Translations under genes and position numbers: made by a program
Shown: piece after piece, positions 31,770 through 41,079 of the stretch
Position numbering within the stretch: the first letter of the stretch is position 1
How the letters are laid out: each line of letters starts with the position of its first letter
DNA from: Rutidosis leptorrhynchoides
Lineage: Eukaryota; Streptophyta; Magnoliopsida; Asterales; Asteraceae
Reading direction: 5' to 3'
Assembly (NCBI RefSeq): GCF_046630445.1
Contig: NC_092339.1
Location: 56,863,001 to 56,927,000 of the forward strand
Length of the DNA: 64,000 nucleotides
Notes under the pieces: model-generated
The model's database searches: none
What the model was told of the DNA's origin: nothing
What the model saw: the letters and a program-made list of their open reading frames with translations, nothing else

Positions 31770-32262
31770 TGTTGGTGCATAAATCCCGAGTTCTATTACG
31801 TTTATTGTTCTATTTGTTATGTACTTGATATTTCAGTCATATATGTACGTGGACATTTATACTTTGTGTTTATGATGCTTAGTATAATGTCGTGAATAGG
31901 TCAAGCAGTCGGTTGGCTGCTCAAGACCATCGACCGATGGTAGGGACCATCGGTCGAGGGACTGTCACCATCGGCCGAAGGTCCCCGACCACCGGCCGAT
32001 GGTTACTGTATTTAGTATAAATACGGGTTTCGTGGTTTTGTGTTAGGTTACACACCATAAACCCTTAGGCCGTCTTATTACTTGCTGCTAATCGTCCCAA
32101 AACCCTTACCAACCGAAAACACAGTCTTAGGCATCAATTCTATCAATTATTCATTGGTTAATTCGATCCCGTTAGTCTAATACGTATTCGACTCATTCTA
32201 ATTAGTGTTTCCGCCATTAATCTAGATACAACGTATGATCTAAGGTCCGAATTACATCTTCA
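31770..32262 (+). repeat. 3' LTR of Sirevirus B (493 bp)
   Basis: This is the uninterrupted copy and shows the empty site of the LARD-like insertion (CCCTTAGGCCGTC at about 32064). U3 holds one palindrome unit more than the 5' LTR, then TATA box TATAAATA (32016-32023). It ends ...ATCTTCA next to TSD GTTTC. Confidence 0.93.
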
Positions 32263-32267
32263 GTTTC

Positions 32268-32925
32268 TCCTAAAGAAGGAACTGTTGTGGAAAGTGTCTC
32301 AATAGGTAGATTACGAGTAATATTTTACTTAATGTAGTTATTATTGAGTAAAAACCCAAGTGTACGTTTTAACTTTTTTCAAAATTCGGCCTCAGACCCC
32401 TTCAATTTTGCCACTTTTCATTGATTTTGACTTTTAAACGCACTTTTCACCCTCATAAGTCGCTATAGAACATTTTAATTTTTTATTCGTTTAATTCTAC
32501 TCGATTATTGACTAAAACTAAACGAATCCCCTTAATCATTTTGAACTACATTACACAACTCGAAAATCACACATTTGTTGTAAATCGCAACTCGCAATAT
32601 ACGATCGTTTAAATAGAAATGGGGACGTTGATGTTAAAAAAATATAGATCTCTAGAAAATATACACTTTCAAAAAAACAATGTCTAAATACGAGCTACGA
32701 ATCAAAAGTTATCACGATAAAAAAAATTTAGATCATGTTCAATCACTCTCACTCGCTAGGTCGCAAGACCACCTTGCGATCGCAAGGTCCCAAGCCTATG
32801 TCGCAAGGTCACAAGGGTACCTTGCAACTTGCTAGGGCATTTTAGTAATTTTCTTTTTTAAAGGACTAATTCTTTTAGTTCGTTAGAGAAATGAACGTTT
32901 AGATCAATAGCCCTATATTTTGGAC
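32268..32925 (+). repeat. Distal right arm of the giant foldback element
   Basis: It is the reverse complement of about 2143-2690 with divergence, resuming the arm broken at 4463. GCAAGG-rich subterminal motifs lie at 32755-32840. No coding frame is visible. Confidence 0.75.
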
Positions 32926-33231
32926 CACCGAGGCATTGCCTGAGTAGTTTCCAAGCCTTAGTAGGGGGACTCGCGATTAGTTACCAAGCAACCCGGGTTC
33001 AATTTCGATAGGGGGAAGTTTTCTCCAGAATATTTTCGCAATTGGTTGTCAAGCAATCCGGAACCCGCGATTAATTGGCAAGCAACCTGGATCAATCCTT
33101 GGAGTTTCCTACCTAGCGTGTGTGGGTCGCAGATAGGAGCATTCGATGCGAAAATTTCCCGTTCAAAAAATAACCCTCTATTTGGGAAAAACTTATGCAA
33201 ACCTATTGAACCCATTCATTTGGATTGACGT
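32926..33231. repeat. Unclassified repeat with three related 30-bp blocks
   Basis: CGCGATTAGTTACCAAGCAACC (about 32972-32993), TCGCAATTGGTTGTCAAGCAATCC (33034-33058) and CGCGATTAATTGGCAAGCAACC (33066-33088) are variants of one block. The first is followed by a box-B-like GGGTTCAATTTC (32995-33006), so a decayed tRNA-derived SINE is possible. No TSD was found. Confidence 0.35.
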
Positions 33232-33291
33232 TCTATGAAAAAATGATTATCACCAAAAAGCCCATTTTTGACCTTTTTATGCGTGAGAGCC

Positions 33292-33323
<32 letters not shown>

Positions 33324-33890
33324 GCCCTCGCAAGGAGCAAGGTGTCTTGCTCCCTTGCGCCTTGCGTCCTTGCGACCTTAGTTTCACTTGGGAGCAATGA
33401 GCAAGCTGCCTCTTGCTCCCTTGCTTCCACGTGGGAGCAAGGACGCAAGGTGCCTCTTGCTCACTTACTTCCACCTGGGAGCAAGGACGCAAGTTGCCTC
33501 TTGCTCCCTTGCTCCGAGTTAGGAGCAAGGACGCAAGGTGCCTTTTGCTCCCTTGCTTTCACCTGGGAGCAAAGAGCAAGGAGCAAGGCACATTTCTCCT
33601 TGCTCCTTGGTGGAAGCAAGGGAGCAAGATGCATCTTGCGTCCTTGCTCCTAGGTGGAAGCAAGAGAGCAAGAGGCACCTTGCGTCCTTGCTTCCACCTG
33701 GGAGCAAGGAGCAATGTGTCTTGCTTCTTGCTCCTAGGCGGAAGCAAGGTCGCAAGGATGCAAGGCGCAAGGGAGCAAGGCACGTGCTCCTTACGAAGTC
33801 AAATTGGCAAAAAAAAAAAATTTAGGACTCTCACGCAAAAAAGATAAAAAAAAAATGAGCTTTTTGCTGATAATTCCTATGAAAAAACCC
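33232..33890. mobile_element. Small foldback element enclosing a palindromic minisatellite
   Basis: The left arm (about 33232-33324: CTATGAAAAAATGATTATCA ... GCGTGAGAGCCCAAATTT, poly-T) is mirrored by the right arm (about 33806-33890: poly-A, TTTAGGACTCTCACGC ... ATAATTCCTATG). Between them lies a GC-richer array of 44-bp units. No transposase. Open frames on both strands here are repeat shadows. Confidence 0.65.
33325..33800. repeat. 44-bp palindromic minisatellite (TTGCTCCC...GGGAGCAAGG)
   Basis: Units start at 33413, 33457, 33501 and 33545, an exact 44-bp period, and each unit is itself an imperfect palindrome (TTGCTCCCTTGC / GGGAGCAAGG). From about 33600 the units appear in inverted order. 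About ten units in all. Confidence 0.8.
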
Positions 33891-33910
33891 ATTCGGGTGT
33901 GGAAAGTCCA

Positions 33911-34374
33911 ATAGTAAGACAAAAAAGGGTGGAAGTTTAACTTAAAGCCCATAATAATAATAAAAAAGTAGGCAAAGGTTAAGAGAGCTGGACCTTGCCC
34001 AATGCCCAATCTCCTGAATCGAAGAAAGCACGCTCGTGATCCTGGCCCAATCATATTAATATTATATTTCAAAATCACGTGTAAATTTAGGTTTATCGGT
34101 TTCCATGGTTTAAGAAATTTGATTAAAAATATAGGAATTATACATCTGGGATGCTACTCAAATATATAAAGTTATTCTTTTTTAGACCAACTATATCTAA
34201 TAATGATTTTTTAAATCATCAAAATTTGAGTTATTGTTTGATATAGAAAAATAAAAACATAAAAAAGATACAGATATTATTGCACTTCATAATCTATTTC
34301 TTATCCGATTTGGTGTATTTAGAACGAAATATGAATTTGGATTGCCTGCCAAATTATTTTTGAAAATGTGACCT
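33911..34374. other. AT-rich spacer, nothing recognised
   Basis: Short A/T runs and an (ATA)n stretch near 33950. No conserved frame, RNA gene or repeat pair was seen. Confidence 0.4.
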
Positions 34375-34377
34375 TAA

Positions 34378-35767
34378 GACCATATATAACCCTGCATGTG
34401 ACGTCACAGGCAGATTGTCCACTTTTTGGCCAAAAAGTGCAATCTGCCTCTGACGTGGCAGTGTCACCCTCTGACACCAAAATAACCCTGACGCCTCTCC
34501 AGTGTCAAATAGGTCCCACCAGTTTTATTTTTTCTTTTTTATTTTATTATGCATACAAATTATATTACATATAATTAAAAAACATATAAAAATTAACCTT
34601 TACATAAAAAATTAACCATTACATAAAATTTAAGCATTACATAAATTTAACCATTCATGGTGCGGAATGCAGACGGAAGGTTCCAAATATGCTCAACTAG
34701 ATCATCGGTTAGTTGGTCGTGCACCGTCCTATCTCTTATTTCTCGGATGATAACGTCTTGATCCCGTCCTCTATTCGGTATCCGTTCCGGACGATTCTCC
34801 ATATCTTCGGTAATGAACTCTTCCTCCCAATCACTTAACGCAAATCCTTGATCCTCCAAAATCATATTATGTAATATGATACAACATTGTATGCATTAGG
34901 AGATCTCATGTAACGTTCTTTGTATAATGTAATAATACATTTACAAAAGTTATCTAAACAAAGTATTGAGGTTTGCTCACTCATTTTTAAATATTCATCA
35001 AACATATCTGCGGCAGTTCCATACGCCAATTGGCGTAGAGCCGAAGTCATTTTTTGCAATATTGTAAAAGTCGGCCGACCGATAGCATCAAAACGTTCCC
35101 TAAAAAATCTAAAATGCTCGGGAGTATCATGAGAATCGAAATTAGAAATACCTTGCGATATTCGGAGAAATAGTTCAATCCGCATACGAAAACGCCTTTT
35201 AAATTTATATGGCGGAAACACGGGTGTGTCACTAAAATAATCCTTCCATAAGTTTTCTCCAGCTTCTTCACGATTTCTTGGAATATAAATTCGTGATCTT
35301 GTAACACGGTCGGATTCGACTTCGTCATCATCATCTTCTAAATGTTGAATTAGTGCAATAATACGCTCGTCTTCCGAATCGGAATCGTAACTAAGTAAAT
35401 ACGATGCCATGAAAGAAAAATAATTGATGATGAGAGAAAATTGTATGATTTAATTGATAGAATTGAAAGAAAAATAAAGAGAAATGGTGTGTTAAAAGTG
35501 TAGAATGGATGGGTTTATATAGATAAAAATATATAGAATTTAAAAAAAAAAAATGAAAAAAACTCAAATATAGCCGTTAGCCAACGGCTTAAATTTTCAG
35601 CCAATCAGAAGCCGCCACGTACTCCTGACGCTGCCTCACCCACCCGTGAAAAAGTTGACTGACACCCCTCCCGCGTCAGCCGTAACGCCCCACTAGGGGC
35701 GTCAGGGGGCGTCACCCACTGCCAGCGCGTCTGACGGGACCCCTCTGACGCCGCGTTAAAAATGGTC
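34378..35767 (-). mobile_element. PIF/Harbinger deletion derivative
   Basis: Terminal inverted repeats GACCATATATAAC (34378-34390) and GTTAAAAATGGTC (35755-35767) match at 11 of 13 positions and are flanked by the 3-bp TSD TAA (34375-34377, 35768-35770), the TWA target typical of PIF/Harbinger. Subterminal regions are GC-rich with many GACGC/GTCAG and TGACG motifs. The interior encodes N- and C-terminal parts of a Harbinger transposase on the minus strand, with the catalytic middle missing. No Myb-like second ORF is present, so it depends on a partner. Confidence 0.82.
34650..35410 (-). pseudogene. Harbinger transposase with catalytic core deleted
   Basis: ATG at 35410 opens an acidic N-terminus (MASYLLSYDSDSEDE). 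Next comes the conserved region before the DDE domain of plant Harbinger transposases (FRRRF-like, LQKMTSALRQLAYG, ADMFDEYLKMSE, ERYMRSPNA). At about 34880 the sequence jumps, out of frame, to the C-terminus (CIILHNMILEDQGFALSDW ... LVEHIWNLP) ending near 34650. The DDE nuclease residues and the usual HGFPGMLGSIDCMHW-type segment are absent. The N-terminal part might still bind DNA or partner proteins, but no nuclease is possible. Confidence 0.78.
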
Positions 35768-35770
35768 TAA

Positions 35771-36442
35771 AAGGTAAAATGATTATACTCTGTATTAGTA
35801 GTTACTTCATGATATAGAAGCTGATCAAATTCTTTTTTGATATACTAGTTAACGAAGTATGTAGCACATGCCTTTGAGATCAAAGGTTTCTTTTTTGATG
35901 CTAATCCTCCATATTTTTGGCTTGCAATGGTTCCCTAGTGACAAAAAGCATAAACACTAACATGGTTAGGCGAAATGCATGTCTAGCAATATTCAAAAAC
36001 ATATAGATATAAGTGATAATTCCTACAATCGTACACCATTAATTAATATCTATCTATATATCACTAACCATGCTATATTTATGTTTGGCTATGTATAAAT
36101 CATTACCTTATAAGTTATAATTATGCATAATTTGTTTTGGGCACATCATAATATTTTCTAGACTGTTAATTCATACGTAGTATTAAGAATATTGCACACA
36201 GCCAACTTTTACAATAAAATCAAGTGTCTATTTATTTCTATAGAATATAACAAGTTTAATATAGATTACTACTTAATATGTATATATGTATATCATTATA
36301 AATCTTGAACCATTTATATATTTTAAAAAAGGTTTACCGACATTTATTTATTTTATATTTATAATCAAAAGAAAATACATATAAACATGTGTGTTCTCAT
36401 GAATAAGTCGTTTTCTTTGAAAGGAGCATTCCACATGACTCT
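35771..36442. other. AT-rich spacer, nothing recognised
   Basis: Between the Harbinger derivative and the Tat element. No conserved frame, inverted repeat or RNA gene was seen. Confidence 0.4.
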
Positions 36443-36447
36443 ATTAC

Positions 36448-36948
36448 TATTTGTACAATAACCGGCGTTTAGTATTGATATGGGGATACGCAAGTCACAG
36501 GGATTGAGATTGAGTGATTATGATTTTGGTTATGTTCGTTGGCGATTCCCCGAAGGTAACAGTCAGAGGACTGTTTTACGCCACCGAAGCAAATGGTATA
36601 ACATGATTGTGTTATTATGTGTGTGTGTGTATTGAATGTGGAATGTTTCCTGCATTCTATATTATTTATAAGTGGGATGGAACGGCTCTCCATACCAGTT
36701 CGCTAGTTCCCAATGATTTTGTCCCCTTTCCTTTGTGGTACAGGCGTGCACCGAGCTAGAAATAGTTTCGCTAGTCTTGACTTTGTAATTGACCGAGGTT
36801 TTATGGGCTCTAAGCTCACTGTTGTTGCTCCGATTCCAGGACCTCGTTCACTGTAGCTAAAGTTTTCCTTCGTTCCATATATTGTAGCCATATCCTCCGA
36901 AGCAAACTTTGAAGCTGATAGACGGGCCGGAGGTGGGGTACACTATCA
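36448..36948 (-). repeat. 3' LTR of the Tat element
   Basis: Matches the right LTR but lacks a block of about 50 bases after position 36719. Its outer end is TATTTGTACAAT where the other copy reads TGTTTGCACAAT, so the terminal TG has mutated. The inner end on the minus strand starts TGATAGTGTACC. Confidence 0.88.
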
Positions 36949-36962
36949 AGCCTCCCAGTTTA
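36949..36962 (-). promoter_or_regulatory. Polypurine tract of the Tat element
   Basis: On the minus strand AAACTGGGAGGCT precedes the 3' LTR start TGATAG. Confidence 0.65.
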
Positions 36963-37343
36963 ATTTTACGAAGTGTTAATATCGACATATGAGCTTCGTT
37001 AAGTTAAACTTAGTAATAATTACTTTTGCTGCATTGATTTGACAATTAACTGCGCCGTTTAATACTCTTGTCCCCGAAATTACCTTTTTGCCCTTAATGA
37101 AAGAATCTTGTCTGTTTTGGAGCTGGGGGTACGATTGTCCAATGGTTTGCGGTTACCGAGAGTATCCTGCAGTTTGATTTGACGGCCACCCTTCTCTTTT
37201 CCTTAAGGTTTTAACCTTTCCTCTTCTCCCTCTCATTGTGTTTAACTTTTATTCAAACTTCACTTTTCTGGAAATCTTTCTTCTTCGCATACTAAGGTAC
37301 TCTCAGTTTCTTCTTACGTTTTTCTTTTTTGTTTATTTTTACC
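36963..37343 (+). other. Upstream region of the antisense accessory gene
   Basis: Pyrimidine-rich (about 37185-37343), like a plant 5' leader on the plus strand, with no coding frame. A promoter may lie here, but I see no clear TATA box. Confidence 0.35.
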
Positions 37344-39413
37344 ATGTCTAAACGTGGTATTAAAGCCTCCTTTAGCGATGTTAATCCCTCTTTGCTGTCG
37401 TATCTGATTGAATTGCTTGTTTTGAAATCTGGCGATATCGTTATTCCGGCTAGCGATAAGCACATCTTGAATCCTCCTAAGGGTTATATTGGCTTGTATA
37501 CCCAATTGTTTACCGAGTGTAACGTTAGGGTTCCTTTTTCTTCTTTCCTTCTCAGTATTTTAGACTACTTTAAAGTGAATATTTCTGTTTTTGATCCATT
37601 GGCTGTGAAAAAGGTTATGGCTTTTGAGGTAATGTGTAGAGCTTATGGCGGTGAACCTTCTGTTGATCTGTTCCGCCGCTTCTTTCGTACTGGTGATACC
37701 GGTGATTGGATTACTGTTCAAAAATGAAAGAGTAGGAGAGGTGCTCCTTCTCCTGTTTATTGCTTCGCTTCCCAATTTTCTGACGTTAATATTATCTTTT
37801 TGAAAAAATCTTTTTTGTTTCCGAAAGATTATCCTTTCGTTTTTGATCCTGAAAGGGCGTTTGTTCCTAAAGAATACAAAGATCCTATCCCTTTTATTCC
37901 TGAAGATGATGCTTTGTTTAGGAGGATTTGTAACCATCCCATCATACCTTCTACTTACCCAGATGCTATACTTTTTAAGTTAGGGATGGCACCTGAATGG
38001 GAGGAGGGTACTGTTACTCCCGTGTTCTTTTATGGGGAGCAGGGTATGTTTCGTTTTTGTTTTTGTAAATCATTGGTTGCCTCTCTAACTGCTTACATTT
38101 TTCTGTTGTGCTTTTGACAGAAATGTCTTTGAGGAATGTTGTCAAGGCCCAAGGGTTGAAGGAGTATACAGTTGCTGTCCAAGCTAGGTCGACTGTTGTT
38201 AAGGATGTTGGGTCTCCTACATGTTCAGGTTTCATGGAGATATCTAGTAAGCCAAGGGCTGATCATGTCGAAGTGAGTTCGTCGAAGGTTAATACTAAGG
38301 AAAAATCAAAGCGGGTGGAAGCTCCTATTGATGTGGATACTCAAGATGACCAACCTCTTGCATCTCTTGCGCCAGGGGTTGGGGCCAGGGTGGCACAACG
38401 CCACAAAGCTAAAGGTGTGATGAAGCGAAAGGTCCATCCTGATGCTACTTCTGTGAAAAAGCAAAAGTTCGGCCAGCTTCAAGACGAAGCAAGTGATAAC
38501 ATTATTATTGCTAACCCTTTGTTCGGTATGTTTTACTTCACCTTTTGCTTCGTTGGTTCTTTCTTATTGTTTGTTATTTATTTCTTTACTTATTTGCAGA
38601 TCTGCCTGTGTATTCTGAAGTTCCTGCTCCGAACAACTGCTTTGATCTTATTGATAGTCTCGTTCCTGATAACTGGGAGAATTCTTTTGCTGATGACATG
38701 AAGAGTTTTCATGATGCCTAATCTGTTATCAATTTTCAAGCTGTTTCTATGGGTCATATTGCTTCTTCCCTCTTACAGAAGCGTACTGCGGAGCTTGAAT
38801 CTTTGAGGGAGCGTCATGTTTCTATGGGTGAGAGGGTTAAGAAGCTTGAGAAGGAGATATTAATGGCTCCTAGCTATGAAGAGGAATTGAAGGCTGCTCG
38901 TGATGAAATAGCAGGTTTGCAAAGGCAGGTAAAGGTGGGCGAGGTTCAGAAAGTGGCCATTAATGACGAGTTAAAAGACTAAAGAAGCGTTGTGAGGTGT
39001 TGAAGTCTGATTACTCTAAAGTTATTTCTCAGGTTATTCCTCATGCTTGTTAGCAATTACTAAAGAGTGCAGATTTTGGGCAACTTTTTGGTAATGTGGT
39101 GCTAGCTTCGAAAGTTCAGGCCAGGTGTGAAGTGATAGGAGATTTGGTGTCAAAGGGGGTTTTGCAGCTTGCTGACTTTGCCGATTATACTGACTAGGGA
39201 AAGGCAATGGTTGACTCTGCTTTTGATGAGCTCGAGCAAGATGATTTTGATTATGTCAAGACCATCTCAGTCAAGGTTGATGCCAATCCTAGTGAGCTTT
39301 TGAAGACTCTTGCTACTGTTGTGCCTGCGGTTCATGAAGATGATGAAGAAACTCTCTTGGAGGTTCCTGAAGCTATGGGAGAGTCTGGAAAAGTTGATGC
39401 TCCTATTAACTAG
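37344..39413 (+). pseudogene. Antisense accessory gene of the Tat element (gypsy-type transposon domain), spliced, broken
   Basis: Plus-strand gene, opposite to gag-pol. ATG 37344 (MSKRGIKASFSD). Exon 1 encodes a domain like the 'putative gypsy type transposon' family (LFTECNVRVPFSSFLLSI, MCRAYGGEPSVDLFRRFF) and runs to 38043, with TGA at 37725-37727 probably from TGG. Intron 1 is 38044-38120 (G/GTATGT ... TTTTGACAG). Exon 2 is 38121-38525 and intron 2 is 38526-38599 (GTATGT ... TATTTGCAG). Exon 3 encodes a coiled coil (RTAELESLRERH, VKKLEKEI) and a C-terminus ending VDAPIN. Further stops at 38719 and 38980, and a frameshift, spoil it. Such antisense ORFs are known in Tat/Retand elements; role unknown. 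Confidence 0.75.
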
Positions 39414-39897
39414 TTGTTGTTTGTAATCGTTTGAAACAATTATCGTCTTTTGTTTGGCCTAGGTACCTGGGCTTTATCGCCCTTTTTATTTGAACAATGG
39501 TCATGTATGGCATAACTCTAGTTCTTTTAATTTTAGCATGCTTTTTTATATGTGTTACCATAGATTTTTATCCTGCTCGGATGGGTAAAAACTCTCTACC
39601 TTGTAGGATGGTGGTGCAGTGATCACTTTTAAGGAAAACTTGTTTCCTTTCGTCGAGTATTCCGAAGCATATTTTGCCTCGTTGCTCGGTACAGTGTGGA
39701 TTATGACAGGGTTTTTTTTCGTGCCGGCTGTCATTTTTCTCACATAATTTTCCGTATGGAATTTTAATTTTGTCAAGACATTAGTTTATCAAAAGTAGTT
39801 GAGAAATTCATTAAGTTCCGTGTAGGAAGTTTATAGGCTTCAACTACTAATTTTGCATCTTTCAACTACATGTTACAAAATAAAAAGTACAAGACTT
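39414..39897. other. Spacer between convergent accessory gene and integrase
   Basis: The 3' ends of the plus-strand accessory gene and the minus-strand integrase face each other here. T-rich stretches could carry polyadenylation signals for either. No coding frame is recognised. Confidence 0.4.
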
Positions 39898-41079
39898 CTA
39901 ATGATAAAACTTTTTGAGGTTGGTTGCATTCCATGCCCTTGGTATTGGTTTACCGGTTGTTGTTTCCAGCTTGTACGAGCCTTTTCCCAATACTTGTGCA
40001 ATCACATAGGGGCCTTCCCAATTTGGTCCCAATTTTCCTTCGTATTCCACCTTGCTTGCACAGTTTAACCTTAGGACGTATTCTCCTACTTTGAAGGTTG
40101 AGGTTTTTACTCTTTTGTTGTATTCAATCATTCGTTTGTATGAGGCCTCCCGAATCACAGCTACTTCTCTTCTTTTCTCTAGTAGATCAAAGTTATCTCG
40201 AAGATTTTCTTCGTTGTTTTCATTGTTCGTTGTTCTTTCTGTTAGCACTTGTATCTCTGCGGGAAGAACGGCTTCTGTCCCGTATGCAAGGCTGTAGGAG
40301 GTTTCACCATTGCTTCGTTTTGGAGTTGTCCTGTGTGCCCACAGCACCAAGGGAAGCTCATCGACCCATCCCTTTCTGCATTTACCTAAGCGCCTCTCTA
40401 TTCCTTTGATTATGTCTCGGTTTGTTACCTCCACCTGTCCATTACCTTGGGGATGATATACCGAGGTGAAGCTTTGCTGGATTTTCAATTGCTTGCAAAA
40501 TTTTGGGAATATTCCTTCTGCGAATTGTTTCCCATTGTTCGAGACTATTTCCTGGGGGACTCCGAACCTGCATACGATGTGTTCCCAGACAAATTTCTCT
40601 ATTTACTTACCAGTGATTGCTGCCAACAGTTTTGCTTCGGCCCACTTGGTGAAGTAGTCAGTTGCTACCAGTAGGAATCTTGGGCTTCTTGGTGTATCAT
40701 TGATGGGTCCAACTATGTCGATTCCCCATTTCACGAATGGCCACGCAGATGTGACAGAGATTAGTTCTTGTTTGGGCTACCTCGAGACATTTGAGTGGAT
40801 TTGACAAGACTCACAAGTTTGTAGTACCATCGTGGTGTCATGGTGCATTATAGGCCAGTAGTACCCTAGTCTCATGATTTTGGCGACTACTGACCTTGGA
40901 CCCGCGTGTAGACCATATATTCCTTCGTGTATCTCTTGGAATCTTGGATTATAACGGTTGCTTGCTTTGGCACTACACATCGAAGAAGTGGGGTGAGAAA
41001 GGATCTTCGGTATAGTACTCAGTTCATCATTTTGTACGAAGGTGCCTTTATCCTTATCTTCATTGCTTCGTTTTTATCC
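39898..41079 (-). pseudogene. Tat integrase, inactivated
   Basis: Minus strand. The zinc finger is seen at about 40780-40930 (EIHEGIYGLHAGPRS ... CESCQIH). The core follows with GIDIVGP, then FLLVATDYFTKWAEA. The second catalytic Asp is changed: SNNGKQF replaces the usual SDNGKQF. The Glu region is YHPQGNGQVEVTNRD, and the C-terminal domain runs to TAA near 39898 (GPYVIAQVLGKGSYKL). In-frame stops lie at 40777-40779 and near 40610, with frameshifts near 40975 and 41082. Integrase would insert the cDNA; this copy cannot. Confidence 0.85.

Larger units (their letters stand above)
4464..32262 (+). mobile_element. Sirevirus B (Ty1/copia, Sirevirus/SIRE lineage), near complete
   Basis: Boundaries are set by TG...CA LTR ends and the 5-bp TSD GTTTC (4459-4463 and 32263-32267), which also lies where the foldback arm is interrupted. 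Order: split 5' LTR, initiator-Met PBS (17293), leader with palindromes, gag with two zinc knuckles, pol in PR-IN-RT-RH order, long spacer with several polypurine tracts, two accessory ORFs, polypurine tract, 3' LTR. Large gag, palindromes before the TATA box, repeated polypurine tracts and an ORF after pol are recognised Sirevirus hallmarks. Its 5' LTR is split by the LARD-like element. Apart from one palindrome unit the LTRs differ at only about three positions that I could count, so the insertion is young. Confidence 0.92.
2143..32925. mobile_element. Giant foldback (long terminal inverted repeat) DNA element, interrupted by nested retrotransposons
   Basis: The sequence from about 2143 to 3560 is repeated in inverse orientation from about 3600 to 4463 and then, beyond the inserted Sirevirus B, from 32268 to about 32925. 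Each arm is about 1.4 kb, with a centre of about 40 bases that is itself partly palindromic (around 3551-3617). Outer ends read like Mutator-type termini (TTATTGACCAAAATGTCCATTTT near 2160), but I found no clear 9-bp TSD, so the superfamily is uncertain. Subterminal GCAAG/TTGCG motifs (2235-2300; 32755-32840) may be transposase-binding repeats. No transposase is present. Both arms carry gene-derived exons (separate entries). Confidence 0.75.

Noticed and set aside
33325..33800. CRISPR-like array
   Set aside because: Units are contiguous without unique spacers, in a plant transposon context.
33225..33847. Several open frames of 60-144 codons on both strands, Cys/Leu-rich
   Set aside because: They are translations of the 44-bp repeat, whose length (not a multiple of 3) keeps frames open by chance. 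No independent coding sign.
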